Shown here: positions 43,968-53,021 of the stretch, piece after piece | Position numbering within the stretch: the first letter of the stretch is position 1 | Layout of the letters: each line of letters starts with the position of its first letter | Assembly: GCF_000696095.1 (NCBI RefSeq) | Contig: NZ_BAYX01000002.1 | Location: 434,001 to 498,000 of the forward strand | Reading direction: 5' to 3' | From: Rhizobium rhizogenes NBRC 13257 | Lineage (GTDB): Bacteria; Pseudomonadota; Alphaproteobacteria; Rhizobiales; Rhizobiaceae | Length of the DNA stretch: 64,000 nucleotides | Position numbers and translations under genes: made by a program | The notes under the pieces: generated by a model | Seen by the model: only the letters and a program-made list of their open reading frames with translations | What the model was told of the DNA's origin: nothing | Databases searched by the model: none

Positions 43968-46430
43968 ATGGTCAGACTGATAGGATATTTCTTTGGACTG
44001 GGCTGCATCCTGTTCCTGGGTGTTGCGGCTGCGGCGGCCATTTATCTGAGCGTCGTCTCCAAGGATCTGCCGGACTACGAGGTCCTGGCGAAGTACGCGC
44101 CGCCGGTAACGACGCGCATCCACGCCGGCAACGGCGCGCTGATGAAGGAATATTCGCGGGAAAATCGGCTGTTTATCCCGATTCAAGCCATTCCCGACCG
44201 CCTCAAGGCTGCTTTCCTCTCGGCTGAAGACAAGAATTTCTACAATCATCCCGGCGTCGATGTCGGTGGTTTGCTGCGCGCCGTTGCCGTCAACCTGCAG
44301 AATATCGGTTCCGGCCGCCGCTTTGTCGGCGCGTCGACCATCACGCAGCAGGTTGCCAAGAACTTCCTGCTTTCGGCCGACCAGACTTTCGACCGCAAGA
44401 TCAAGGAAGCGATCCTGTCCTTCCGCATCGAGCAGGCCTACAGCAAGGACAAGATCCTCGAGCTCTATCTCAACGAGATCTATTTTGGCCTGAATTCCTA
44501 CGGTATCGCCGGTGCCGCGCTCACTTATTTCGACAAGTCGGTCAACGAACTGACCATTGCCGATTCGGCCTATCTCGCCTCGCTGCCCAAGGGGCCGGCC
44601 AATTACAATCCTTTCCGCCATCCCGAAGCTGCGATGACCCGCCGCAACTGGGTGATCGACCGCATGGTCGAGAATGGCTATGTCAGCCAGAGCGATGGGG
44701 AAGAGGCCAAGAAGCAGTCCCTCGGCGTCGTGCCGCCGAAGAATGGGCCGTCGCTTGCCGCCTCGGATTTCTTTGCCGAGGAAGTTCGCCGCCAGTTGAT
44801 CGACCAATACGGAGAGAAGGCTCTTTATGAGGGCGGCCTTTCCGTCCGCACCTCGTTTGATCCGCAATTGCAGCTCGAAGCGCGCAAGGCGCTTCAGGAC
44901 GGCCTCATTGACTATGACGAGCGCCGTGGTTTCCATGGCCCGATCAAGCAGATCGCCACGTCGCAGGACTGGGGTCCGGAGCTTGCCAAGATTCCGACGT
45001 TGAATGACGTTCCGGAGTGGCAGCTTGCCGTGGTGCTTTCCGTATCCGACCAGGCGGTGGATATCGGCTTGCAGCCGAGCGTCGATGCCGCCGGCAGGGT
45101 TGCGACCGAGCGCAAGCGTGGTGTCATAGCTGCCGCCGATATGCGTTGGGCGTTTCGCCTGGCGGGCGGCAAGACGGCGAAATCGCCGAGCGGCGTGCTG
45201 AGCCCCGGCGATGTGATCTTCGCCCAGAAGACCGGCGGCGCGGATTCCAGCACCTATCGCCTGCGCCAGCCGCCGAAAGTGCAGGGTGGCCTCGTCGCGA
45301 TGGATCCGCATACCGGCCGCGTGCTCGCTATGGTCGGCGGCTTCTCCTATTCGCAATCCGAATTCAACCGCGCCACCCAGGCCAAGCGCCAGCCCGGCTC
45401 GTCCTTCAAGCCCTTCGTCTATGCCGCGGCTATGGACAATGGCTACACGCCGGCTTCGGTCATTCTCGATGACCCCTTGCAGATCACCCTCAGCAATGGC
45501 GACGTTTGGAAACCGACGAACTATGAAGGCGAGGGCGGTGGTGCCCATACGCTTCGCTTTGCCATTGAGCATTCGCGCAACCTGATGACCGTGCGCCTCG
45601 CCGCCGATATGGGCATGCCGCTGGTTGCCGAGTACGCCAATCGCTTCGGCATCTACGACCGTATGAATCCGGTGCTTGCCATGTCGCTCGGCGCTGGAGA
45701 AACGACGGTGCTGCGCATGGTTTCGGCCTATTCGGTCATTGCCAATGGCGGCAAGCAGATCAAGCCGACATTGATTGACCGCATTCAGGACCGCTATGGC
45801 GCCACCATCTTCAAGCATGAAGAGCGCGTCTGCGAAGCCTGCAATGTCAGCGAATGGAAAAACCAGGACGAGCCCGTGATCGCCGACAATCGCGAACAGG
45901 TGCTCGATCCGATGACGGCCTATCAGGTCACGTCGATGATGCAGGGCGTGATCCTTCGCGGCACAGCTGCCGGCAAGATCAAGCTGAACACCGATGTCGC
46001 CGGCAAGACCGGTACGACCAATGACGAGAAGGACGCCTGGTTTGTCGGCTACACGCCGAGCCTCGTTGCAGGCCTCTATATCGGCTACGATACGCCGAGC
46101 ACGCTCGGCCGCGGCGGTACCGGCGGCTCGCTCGCCGCGCCGATCTTCAACGAATTCATGCAGGCCGCCACCCAGGGCCAGCCGCCGCAGAAGTTCCAGG
46201 TTCCGGCGGGCATGACGATCACGGCGGTCAATCGAGGAACCGGCATGGCCGCTCAGCCCGGCGATCCGAACGCCATCATGGAAGCCTTCAAGCCCGGCAC
46301 CGGCCCGGCCACGACCTTCACGGTCATTGGCGGCGGCGATGCTTCGGCACAGGTTGCGCCCGAGGAGATTCTCAGAACCTCGCCGCAGGCCAACCAGGCG
46401 GTCACATCAGGTTCTGGCGGCCTCTTCTGA
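43968..46430 (+). CDS. mrcA: Penicillin-binding protein 1A (bifunctional)
   Basis: Inner-membrane glycosyltransferase/transpeptidase for peptidoglycan. The 820-residue product has a membrane anchor (about 5-29), a GT51 domain with the catalytic Glu87 in AEDKNFYNHPG and GASTITQQVAKN near 121-132, an OB-like insertion (about 320-430) and a transpeptidase domain with Ser478-Ser-Phe-Lys481, SRN at 536-538 and KTGTT near 673. All catalytic motifs are intact. It follows amiC and precedes prfB on the same strand. Confidence 0.97.
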   Translation: MVRLIGYFFGLGCILFLGVAAAAAIYLSVVSKDLPDYEVLAKYAPPVTTRIHAGNGALMKEYSRENRLFIPIQAIPDRLKAAFLSAEDKNFYNHPGVDVGGLLRAVAVNLQNIGSGRRFVGASTITQQVAKNFLLSADQTFDRKIKEAILSFRIEQAYSKDKILELYLNEIYFGLNSYGIAGAALTYFDKSVNELTIADSAYLASLPKGPANYNPFRHPEAAMTRRNWVIDRMVENGYVSQSDGEEAKKQSLGVVPPKNGPSLAASDFFAEEVRRQLIDQYGEKALYEGGLSVRTSFDPQLQLEARKALQDGLIDYDERRGFHGPIKQIATSQDWGPELAKIPTLNDVPEWQLAVVLSVSDQAVDIGLQPSVDAAGRVATERKRGVIAAADMRWAFRLAGGKTAKSPSGVLSPGDVIFAQKTGGADSSTYRLRQPPKVQGGLVAMDPHTGRVLAMVGGFSYSQSEFNRATQAKRQPGSSFKPFVYAAAMDNGYTPASVILDDPLQITLSNGDVWKPTNYEGEGGGAHTLRFAIEHSRNLMTVRLAADMGMPLVAEYANRFGIYDRMNPVLAMSLGAGETTVLRMVSAYSVIANGGKQIKPTLIDRIQDRYGATIFKHEERVCEACNVSEWKNQDEPVIADNREQVLDPMTAYQVTSMMQGVILRGTAAGKIKLNTDVAGKTGTTNDEKDAWFVGYTPSLVAGLYIGYDTPSTLGRGGTGGSLAAPIFNEFMQAATQGQPPQKFQVPAGMTITAVNRGTGMAAQPGDPNAIMEAFKPGTGPATTFTVIGGGDASAQVAPEEILRTSPQANQAVTSGSGGLF

Positions 46431-46556
46431 TCCCATCGGATTTGTTTAATGAACATGCCGCGGGGCTTTACAGCCGCGGCATGTGTATCTATGTCACCAG
46501 CACTCTTTGAATTGAACAGCGGTTCACATCGAACAGCCGAATAAAGAAGCAGGAAC

Positions 46557-47688
46557 ATGCGAGCGGAAATCGAGAAAATTGTCGACGAAACCAAGCAGGC
46601 CATAAGCCTGCTGAGGAGGCATCTTTGACTGGGATCAAGCGGTAAGACGACTGGACTGGTTGAACAATAAGTCAGAGGATCCGAACCTCTGGAACGATGC
46701 CACCGAAGCACAGAAGCTGATGCGCGAGCGTCAGCAGCTTGACGATGGCATCAGCGGTGTGCGCGCGCTTGAGCAGCAGGTTGCCGACAATGTCGAGCTG
46801 ATCGAGCTTGGCGAAGAAGAGGGCGATGCCGACGTCGTCCGCGAGGCCGAAGAGGCACTGAAGGCGCTGAAGACCGAGGCTGCGCGGCGGCAGGTGGAAG
46901 CCATGCTGTCAGGCGAAGCCGACAGCAACGACACTTACGTCGAAGTCCATTCCGGCGCTGGCGGCACCGAGAGCCAGGACTGGGCGAACATGCTGCTGCG
47001 CATGTACACACGCTGGGCCGAGCGCCAGCGTTTCAAGGTGGAGCTTCTGGAAGTTCATGACGGCGAAGAAGCCGGCATCAAGTCCGCGACGCTTCTGGTC
47101 AAGGGCCACAATGCCTATGGCTGGCTGAAGACCGAATCGGGCGTTCATCGCCTGGTGCGTATCTCGCCCTATGACAGCAACGCGCGCCGTCACACGTCCT
47201 TCTCGTCGATCTGGATCTATCCCGTTGTCGACGACTCGATCCAGATCGATATCAATGAAGGCGACTGCCGCATCGATACCTATCGTTCGTCCGGCGCCGG
47301 CGGCCAGCACGTCAATACGACCGATTCGGCCGTGCGTATCACGCACATCCCGACCGGCATCGTCGTGCAGTGCCAGCAGGAACGCTCGCAGCACAAGAAC
47401 CGCGCCAAGGCGTGGGACATGCTGCGCGCCCGCATGTATGAAGCGGAGTTGATGAAGCGGGAAGAGGCGGCCAACGCCGAAGCCGCGTCGAAGACCGATA
47501 TCGGTTGGGGCCACCAGATCCGCTCCTACGTCCTGCAGCCTTACCAGCTCGTCAAGGACCTGCGCACCGGCGTCACCAGCACCGCTCCGGACGACGTCCT
47601 CGACGGCGATCTCAACGAGTTCATGGAAGCAGCGCTTGCCCACCGCATCAGCGGCGCAGCCGATGCCGTCGTCGACGACGTGGATTGA
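46557..47688 (+). CDS. prfB: Peptide chain release factor 2 (programmed +1 frameshift)
   Basis: Recognises UGA and UAA stop codons. The gene is split: ATG 46557 reads 23 codons ([20 protein letters not shown]...) to an in-frame TGA at 46626-46628, and the main frame continues from 46627 (join 46557..46625, 46627..47688), giving 376 residues. The slip site is CTT TGA C with AGGAGG three bases upstream, the E. coli-type autoregulatory frameshift. The product has the GGQ motif at 248-250; the codon-recognition tripeptide, SPF in E. coli, reads Ser203-Pro-Tyr205 here. A perfect 9-bp terminator follows. Confidence 0.97.
46614..46629 (+). promoter_or_regulatory. prfB +1 frameshift signal
   Basis: AGGAGG (46614-46619), CAT, then CTT TGA C (46623-46629). 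The Shine-Dalgarno-like word is three bases before CTT, the spacing found in the E. coli signal. Low RF2 slows reading of TGA and favours the shift, so RF2 controls its own synthesis. Confidence 0.95.
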
Positions 47689-47711
47689 GATCAGGATTTG
47701 TTTGATCAAAG

Positions 47712-47738
47712 AAAAGCCCCGGAGACGGGGCTTTTTTT
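47712..47738 (+). terminator. prfB intrinsic terminator
   Basis: AAAAGCCCC (47712-47720) pairs perfectly with GGGGCTTTT (47727-47735) around GGAGAC, followed by T's. It lies between convergent prfB and nadK and can also work for nadK. Confidence 0.9.
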
Positions 47739-47748
47739 ATAGCAATCC

Positions 47749-48522
47749 TCAACCCGAAAACTGTTCCGCCAGGATCCTGTCGGACCATGACCTGTCCGGA
47801 TCGGACAGGATGCGCGCCGTCGTGTCTTCGCTCTGGGTGATCCGAACGCCGACGACCGATTTGACCTCGGTATTATCGGCGGCGGCGTTGACCGGGCGCT
47901 TTTCCGCTTCGAGCACGGTGATATCGACCGTTACCTTGTTCGGCAGGAGGGCACCGCGCCAGCGGCGGGGGCGGAAGGCGCTGACCGGCGTCATGGCGAG
48001 CAGCGGCGCTTCCAGGGGCAGGATCGGGCCATGGGCGGACAGATTATAGGCGGTGGAACCGGCCGGCGTCGTCACCATCAGCCCGTCGCAGATCAATTCC
48101 GGCAGGCGGACGCGGCCGTCGATCTCGACCTTCAGCTTTGCGGTCTGATAGGACTGGCGAAACAGCGACACCTCGTTGATGGCGAGCGCGACGCAGCTGC
48201 TGCCATCCGCATTGCGCGTGGTCATTTGCAGCGGATGAAAAGCGTTCTCGACCGCGGCCTCAATGCGCTCCAGCAGGTTTTCCGTGCGATAATCGTTCAT
48301 CAGGAAACCGATGGAGCCGCGATTCATGCCATAGACACGCTTGCCGGAGTTCATCGTCGTGTGCAGCGTCTGCAGCATGAAGCCATCGCCGCCGAGCGCC
48401 ACGACAATATCGGCATTCGCCTGCGGCGTCTGGCCATAGAGGCGAATCAGCTCCTCTTGTGCGGCCTGGGCTTCCGGCGCGGTCGAGGCGAGAAAACAAA
48501 CAGATTGAAAAGCGCGTGACAT
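47749..48522 (-). CDS. nadK: NAD kinase
   Basis: Phosphorylates NAD to NADP. The 257-residue product, of the short alphaproteobacterial type, has the GGDGFML motif at 44-50, a NDYR segment near 76, LAINEVSLFRQ and the TTPAGSTAYNLSAHGPILP motif near 151-169 that binds NAD. The start ATG at 48522 is preceded by AAAGGACG. It is convergent with prfB. Confidence 0.96.
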   Translation of the reverse strand: MSRAFQSVCFLASTAPEAQAAQEELIRLYGQTPQANADIVVALGGDGFMLQTLHTTMNSGKRVYGMNRGSIGFLMNDYRTENLLERIEAAVENAFHPLQMTTRNADGSSCVALAINEVSLFRQSYQTAKLKVEIDGRVRLPELICDGLMVTTPAGSTAYNLSAHGPILPLEAPLLAMTPVSAFRPRRWRGALLPNKVTVDITVLEAEKRPVNAAADNTEVKSVVGVRITQSEDTTARILSDPDRSWSDRILAEQFSG

Positions 48523-48693
48523 GCAACGTCCTTTAAACGGTCATACTAGGTAAATGATATTCCCCCTATGCGACAAGACGTTTTGCAAAGACTGGTGAAT
48601 CCACAAGGGGATGGCCGATCTGCCGGATCGAGGCGGAAGAGCCGATTTTCCTCTTTACAGGAGATCAAAATCTGCTACTTGGCATGCCGTTGT

Positions 48694-48769
<76 letters not shown>

Positions 48770-48921
48770 CATTTTCCCAGTGACGAAACATCTCATGAGT
48801 TGGCTGCCAGATCGCCCAGCGCGAGAAGGCATTTGCGCCGGCATGATTGGAAATGTCATCCTTTGGGTATTCATGATGATCGCCGACATGCGATTCTATT
48901 TTTTGCTAGGTGTGAAAAAAT

Positions 48922-49191
48922 ATGACCGGTAAGCCCAAGAAGCCCAAACTTGAACATTCCGAACTCTCAGGCGAATTCACCGAGGACGGGATGACCGTGC
49001 TCGTGGATATCTTCCGTCCGGCGGGCACCCAGCAGGACTGGCGGATGGAAGTGATCACGCCTGATGAAGACCTGATCGAATGGGAAGAGCCTTTTGCGAC
49101 CGATCGCGAGGCGTTTGACGAGTTCCTGGCGACGGTCGCCCGCGACGGCATCAAGACGTTCTTTGACGATTCCGATCCGGCGGTTCACTAA
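48922..49191 (+). CDS. Hypothetical protein
   Basis: An 89-residue acidic protein (MTGKPKKPKLEHSELSGEF) without signal peptide or membrane segment. The middle, TVLVDIFRPAGTQQDWRMEV, and DEDLIEWEEPFATDREAFDEFLA look like a compact alpha/beta fold. I recognise no family. The coding look (regular codon use, high-GC third positions) and a plausible start support a real gene. It stands between tRNA-Thr and a small exported protein. Confidence 0.65.
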   Translation: MTGKPKKPKLEHSELSGEFTEDGMTVLVDIFRPAGTQQDWRMEVITPDEDLIEWEEPFATDREAFDEFLATVARDGIKTFFDDSDPAVH

Positions 49192-49310
49192 CCGGGCATC
49201 GCAAGCCCGATACGGCCTACGCAGCGCGAATCCGCTACGAATGTGGGCGTATTTACAATGCCTGAAATGGGCATACACTTTCTCTTCCGACTGCGGACGA
49301 GGGAATGGCC

Positions 49311-49604
49311 ATGCACAAGGCATTCAGGCATATCGTCTTGGGACTGCCGCTCGTTGTGAGCGCGATGATTGCGAGTGTGCCGGCACTGGCCGGCCAGGAT
49401 TGCTACTGCAAGAACAGCGATGGAAAACAGCATGCCATCGGGGAGATCGCCTGCATGACCGTCGACGGCAAGAGCTATCTTGCCCAGTGTGAGATGAACC
49501 TCAACGTCACCTCCTGGTCGAAGCTGCAGGAGGGATGTCCGGTCACCCAGCGATCCCTTTGGCAACAATCGGCCTGGCATCCGCAGCCGATTGTGCTTCG
49601 CTAA
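49311..49604 (+). CDS. Small exported cysteine-containing protein
   Basis: A 97-residue protein with an N-terminal signal peptide (about 1-27, ending VPALA) and four cysteines in the mature part (CYCKNSDGK, IACMTVDG, AQCEMN and GCPVT make five in total). Reads as a small periplasmic or secreted protein of unknown function. The ATG at 49311 has AGGGA at good spacing; an ATG two codons earlier overlaps that site. It is convergent with the methyltransferase at 49617. Confidence 0.65.
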   Translation: MHKAFRHIVLGLPLVVSAMIASVPALAGQDCYCKNSDGKQHAIGEIACMTVDGKSYLAQCEMNLNVTSWSKLQEGCPVTQRSLWQQSAWHPQPIVLR

Positions 49605-49616
49605 GCGAGACCTTGT

Positions 49617-50411
49617 TTAATGGCAGCGGTAGGCGCGCTCCGATAGGGCGCCCATGCCTGAGCGGGTCATGAGTTCATAGAGAATACGCCGGCCGAAGGG
49701 ATTATGCAGGCGGATGGCGTCGGATCCCAGGAAGTGCGTTTCAGCCCGTTCGAAGGCTCTGAGATGCGGCGCCCGCAGGATTGCTGCGCGGTAGAAGTCG
49801 TAAAATTCGCGCCGGCAGACGTAGGTCTTGTATTTCGTCATGCAGAAGGCCGAGAAGCCCTGATCGTTGTTGCGCAGGAAATCGGCGACACCGACGGTCA
49901 CTTCCGGCCAGGCGGGATTGAAGGTGTCGTCGAAGACTATGACGCCATGATCGGCGATCGTCTCTTTTGCCAGTCTGCAGTCGGCTTCCAGATTCGCCAA
50001 TGTATGGCCGCCGTCTATGCTGAAGAAGCGCACCTTGCCAACCTTGTCCAATACGTCCTGCGGTGACAGTTCCGCGCTATCGCCGACGACCAGCAGATCC
50101 TTGTCGACTGACAGGCCAAGACGGTCGCCATTCCGTAGGAACGAGCGGTATTGCTCGGAGGTGCCGTTCGACATTTCGCCGATGTCGAAGAGATCGATGC
50201 CGAGTACGCGGTCGTCCGGCGAGGTGATCTTTTTCAGGAGAAAATAGGAGCGGCCGAAATATACGCCGATTTCTGCGACGCCGCCTTCCAATCCATGCTC
50301 GCGCTGGCGCTCCAGGATGGACAGATAAACAAGGGCATCGGGCGGATCGATATATCCTTCAACACTTCGCAAATCGTGGAAGATGAATTTACGGATATTC
50401 GATGGAATCAT
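49617..50411 (-). CDS. Class I SAM-dependent methyltransferase-like protein
   Basis: A 264-residue protein with the fold of the Methyltransf_24/TylF-like group: GGVAEIGVYFGRSYFLLKK near 42-60 (SAM-binding glycine loop), LGIDLFDIGE (acidic residue at the end of strand 2), FFSIDGGHTLANLEADC and GVIVFDDTFNPAWPEV. These are often linked to surface-polysaccharide or natural-product methylation, but no such genes adjoin it. The final third is less conserved. Substrate unknown. Confidence 0.75.
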   Translation of the reverse strand: MIPSNIRKFIFHDLRSVEGYIDPPDALVYLSILERQREHGLEGGVAEIGVYFGRSYFLLKKITSPDDRVLGIDLFDIGEMSNGTSEQYRSFLRNGDRLGLSVDKDLLVVGDSAELSPQDVLDKVGKVRFFSIDGGHTLANLEADCRLAKETIADHGVIVFDDTFNPAWPEVTVGVADFLRNNDQGFSAFCMTKYKTYVCRREFYDFYRAAILRAPHLRAFERAETHFLGSDAIRLHNPFGRRILYELMTRSGMGALSERAYRCH

Positions 50412-50520
50412 GCACGCCGCGCCCGTTTTGCGATATGTCTTATCTCACTCAGTTTTAGATTTATCTAATGTTAGATAGTCATATTGCGGGGATTTCAACC
50501 CGTAGCTGGGTATCGGATTT

Positions 50521-51219
50521 TTAGCCGCCTTGCTTGCGCACCAGCAGCATCGGTTCTCCCTCTTCCTCGTCGGATGTCTTGAAGCTGCCGTCCGGCTGCA
50601 TATCGAAGGAGAGTGAGGAGCCGTCGCCTCCCATCAGCACCAGCCCGAAACCTTCCATGGCCCAAAGGGAAAGTTTGAGATCGGCAATGTTGGCGGGGCA
50701 GTCTTCGCCTGGTGACATTTTCGGCGTGCCGTCCTTGTCGGTCTCGCTGGTCAGCGTGACATCGCACATGGCCTTGCCATCCGGCTGCCGGACCTGCCAG
50801 ACGCCGCTCAGGCTTGCGGTGGTGGGCACATGGTCGACATCGCCAAGCGCCGGCAGCAGCCACATCGGATCACTCCCTTCGCTTTCCCAGGGCGAGCCTT
50901 CCTCTTCCTGAAGGCGAAGCAGCACCTTCTGCGTGGCATCGCTGATGGTGAGCGAGCCGTCGTCGGTGAAATTCCAGGCGCTCGCCTTGGCAAGCGCGGG
51001 CAGGGCGGTTGCGCAGGCATCCGCGCCGCTGATGGCATAGCCACCGGCCGTTTTCGCGGTCTCGAAGGTGAGGCGGCAGCCCTTGGCGCCGCTCTCGGGC
51101 GCTAGCAGCCAAGTGCCCGCCTGTGCCTGCACAAGCTCGTCATCGGCAGCGCTAGCCGGTTGGCCGACGGCGAGGATGACGGCGGAAAAGGCCGCCGCGA
51201 GACCAAAACTACGGATCAA
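50521..51219 (-). CDS. AprI/Inh-family metalloprotease inhibitor-like protein, two domains
   Basis: A 232-residue exported protein with a signal peptide (about 1-24, ending PASA) and two tandem copies of an Inh-like beta-barrel: GTWLLAPESGAKGCRLTFE near 33-51 and GVWQVRQPDGKAMCDVTLT near 142-160. Each copy has a conserved-looking cysteine pair (for example GCRLTFE with DACATAL). Inhibitors of this family protect against serralysin-type proteases; here no protease gene is adjacent. There is no ATG; the TTG at 51219 with GGGGGAA upstream is preferred over a TTG at 51234. Confidence 0.72.
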   Translation of the reverse strand: MIRSFGLAAAFSAVILAVGQPASAADDELVQAQAGTWLLAPESGAKGCRLTFETAKTAGGYAISGADACATALPALAKASAWNFTDDGSLTISDATQKVLLRLQEEEGSPWESEGSDPMWLLPALGDVDHVPTTASLSGVWQVRQPDGKAMCDVTLTSETDKDGTPKMSPGEDCPANIADLKLSLWAMEGFGLVLMGGDGSSLSFDMQPDGSFKTSDEEEGEPMLLVRKQGG

Positions 51220-51259
51220 GGCAAATTCCCCCAAAATCTGCTGCGACAGCGTCGTGCCG

Positions 51260-52168
51260 CTAGCTTCTCAGATAGGACCGTGCCGCATAAAGCGCGATCG
51301 CGGCCGCGTTCGAGACGTTGAGTGACTTGATCGCGCCCGGCATGTCGAGGCGCGCCAGCGCATTCACGGTTTCCCGCGTCTTCTGGCGCAGCCCCTTACC
51401 CTCCGAACCGAGGACAAGAGCGACCTTCTCGCCCGAAAACGTGCCTTCAAGCGGCGCCGGTCCTTCCGAATCAAGGCCGATGCTGACGAAGCCGAGGCGA
51501 TGCAGCTCGCCGAGCGCGTCGGCAAGGTTGGTGATCTGTATATAAGGGATGAGTTCCAGCGCGCCGGAGGCGGATTTCGCCAGCACGCCTGATTCGGTCG
51601 GGCTGTGACGCTGCGTGGTGATGACGGCGGCGGCGTCGAACGCGACGGCCGAGCGCATGATCGCGCCGACATTGTGCGGATCGGTCACCTGGTCGAGCAC
51701 CAGCAGCAGCGGGCTGTCTTTCAGCGCTTCAAGGCGGCGAACGGGCAGGGGGCGGGTTTCCAGCATCACGCCCTGATGGATGGCTTCAGGACCGAGCACC
51801 TTGTCGATATCCTGCGGCGAGACGATCTCGAAGGGAATGCCGAGTGCGTCGACGGGGCCGATCTCCAGCCGTACCAGCGCATTCTGCGTCGTCGAAAGCT
51901 TGATATTTTTCCGCTCGGGATTGGCAAGGGCCGCGCGAACCGTGTGCAGGCCATAGAGATAGACCTGATCGGGAGCGAGCGCCGGCGGCTTCCAGTCGTC
52001 CGCGCCGGGCCGTTTGCGTTTCTGCGGCACAGGTGTCGGAATTTCGCCGCGCTCGCGCTTGGCGTCGCGATGCGCCCGCCGCAGGGTGGCGTAGTGTGTG
52101 TCCTTGGCCGATTTGTCGTCAGCGGTGTTTTCTGGGCCTGAAGGGCCGGAGGTTCTGTCTTTGCTCAT
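51260..52168 (-). CDS. rlmB: 23S rRNA 2'-O-ribose methyltransferase (RlmB/SpoU family)
   Basis: A 302-residue SPOUT methyltransferase, likely modifying G2251 of 23S rRNA. A basic N-terminal extension (about 1-60) precedes the substrate-binding domain and the knotted catalytic domain with DQVTDPHNVGAIMRSAVAF (motif 1), LVLGSEGKGL (motif 2) and IKSLNVSNAAAIALY (motif 3). RlmB rather than TrmH is supported by length and by the YLYGLHTVRAALANP segment. It is divergent from the tRNA-Tyr gene. Confidence 0.92.
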   Translation of the reverse strand: MSKDRTSGPSGPENTADDKSAKDTHYATLRRAHRDAKRERGEIPTPVPQKRKRPGADDWKPPALAPDQVYLYGLHTVRAALANPERKNIKLSTTQNALVRLEIGPVDALGIPFEIVSPQDIDKVLGPEAIHQGVMLETRPLPVRRLEALKDSPLLLVLDQVTDPHNVGAIMRSAVAFDAAAVITTQRHSPTESGVLAKSASGALELIPYIQITNLADALGELHRLGFVSIGLDSEGPAPLEGTFSGEKVALVLGSEGKGLRQKTRETVNALARLDMPGAIKSLNVSNAAAIALYAARSYLRS

Positions 52169-52365
52169 GCGGCTTTATAGCGGCAGCGCCTCGGAGCGCA
52201 TAGTCCTCTTTCATCCACGGGTTTTTCCCAAGGCTGAAATTTTTTCGTCATTTTTGGCAATTCCTTGTGTTGACAGACGGAAACGGGCCGGTCATATACG
52301 CGGCGCAGATCGCAGCGGCGACGCCCGGTCTAGCAAGCTTGGTCGCAAGATCCAGTCGGAATACT

Positions 52366-52450
52366 GGAGGGATGCCCGAGTGGTTAAAGGGGACGGACTG
52401 TAAATCCGTTGGCTCAGCCTACGTTGGTTCAAATCCAACTCCCTCCACCA
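52366..52450 (+). tRNA. tRNA-Tyr (anticodon GTA)
   Basis: An 85-base tRNA with acceptor GGAGGGA/TCCCTCC, anticodon stem ACGGA/TCCGT around CTGTAAA, a long variable arm (class II), T-arm GTTGGTTCAAATCCAAC and encoded CCA. It is followed 24 bases later by tRNA-Gly, an order also seen upstream of tuf in other proteobacteria. Confidence 0.97.
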
Positions 52451-52474
52451 TTCCGGACCGGATCTTGACCACCC

Positions 52475-52548
52475 GCGGGTATAGCTCAATGGTAGAGCAG
52501 CAGCCTTCCAAGCTGAATACGCGGGTTCGATTCCCGCTACCCGCTCCA
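52475..52548 (+). tRNA. tRNA-Gly (anticodon TCC)
   Basis: A 74-base tRNA with acceptor GCGGGTA/TACCCGC, D-arm AGCTCAATGGTAGAGC, anticodon loop CTTCCAA and T-arm CGGGTTCGATTCCCG; CCA is encoded. It is probably co-transcribed with tRNA-Tyr. Confidence 0.97.
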
Positions 52549-52799
52549 GAATTTTCAATCAATTGGTTATATCGCGTATCGTCGTATGTCGGCTGCGACT
52601 TTTGACAATGCTGCTGCCTTCAGTGGACAGCCGTTCAAATCACGCGCCGTCGTAGCGTTGGTCTTGTGCGTTTTGAGCGATGGGATCGTATTCCCGAATA
52701 GGGTCTCGGCCTCGGGTCGGTCAACGACAACCAGCCCGGGTCACGTCGATCCGGTGATGCCAGATGAGATCAAGCTCGTGCCGAAGGTATCCGCCGCTA
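52549..52799. other. Spacer after tRNA-Gly, possible gene remnant
   Basis: No intact gene is supported. An 83-codon plus-strand frame from 52586 has no ribosome site and overlaps the minus-strand gene at 52800. Short protein-like stretches are readable on the minus strand (about 52565-52740) but are broken by stops, as in a decayed gene. The position directly after a tRNA 3' end is a common integration site, but I find no repeat of the tRNA end nearby. Confidence 0.35.
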
Positions 52800-53021
52800 T
52801 CAAGCGGGAGCGAGCACTTTGCCCATGGCAATGTTGAGCTTCTGCCTCACTTGCTCGACGCTATCAGCGACATACAGCAGAAGCGGCACGCCGTTTGGAT
52901 TGGACACCGTTGTGGCGAGAACGGTGTATTTCTGTCCGGCTGCAACGTACACCACATTATGTGGATTTACGTAGATCGTGCCAATGCTCACGTCCGCACT
53001 TGTCAGTTGAGCTAATGCCAT
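52800..53021 (-). CDS. Hypothetical small protein
   Basis: A 73-residue protein (MALAQLTSADVSIGTIYVNP) without signal peptide or clear membrane segment, reading like a small beta-rich domain (VVYVAAGQKYTVLATTVSNP) with a C-terminal helix (VEQVRQKLNIAMG). I recognise no family, although short proteins beginning this way occur widely (from memory, uncertain). A GGAG site seven bases before the ATG supports translation. It lies in the variable region between tRNA-Gly and tuf. Confidence 0.55.
   Translation of the reverse strand: MALAQLTSADVSIGTIYVNPHNVVYVAAGQKYTVLATTVSNPNGVPLLLYVADSVEQVRQKLNIAMGKVLAPA

Noticed and set aside
43665-45818. 717-codon minus-strand open frame opposite mrcA
   Set aside because: Shadow of the penicillin-binding protein gene, which has all catalytic motifs on the plus strand.
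52586-52837. 83-codon plus-strand frame after tRNA-Gly
   Set aside because: No ribosome site, overlaps a better-supported minus-strand gene and has no recognisable family.
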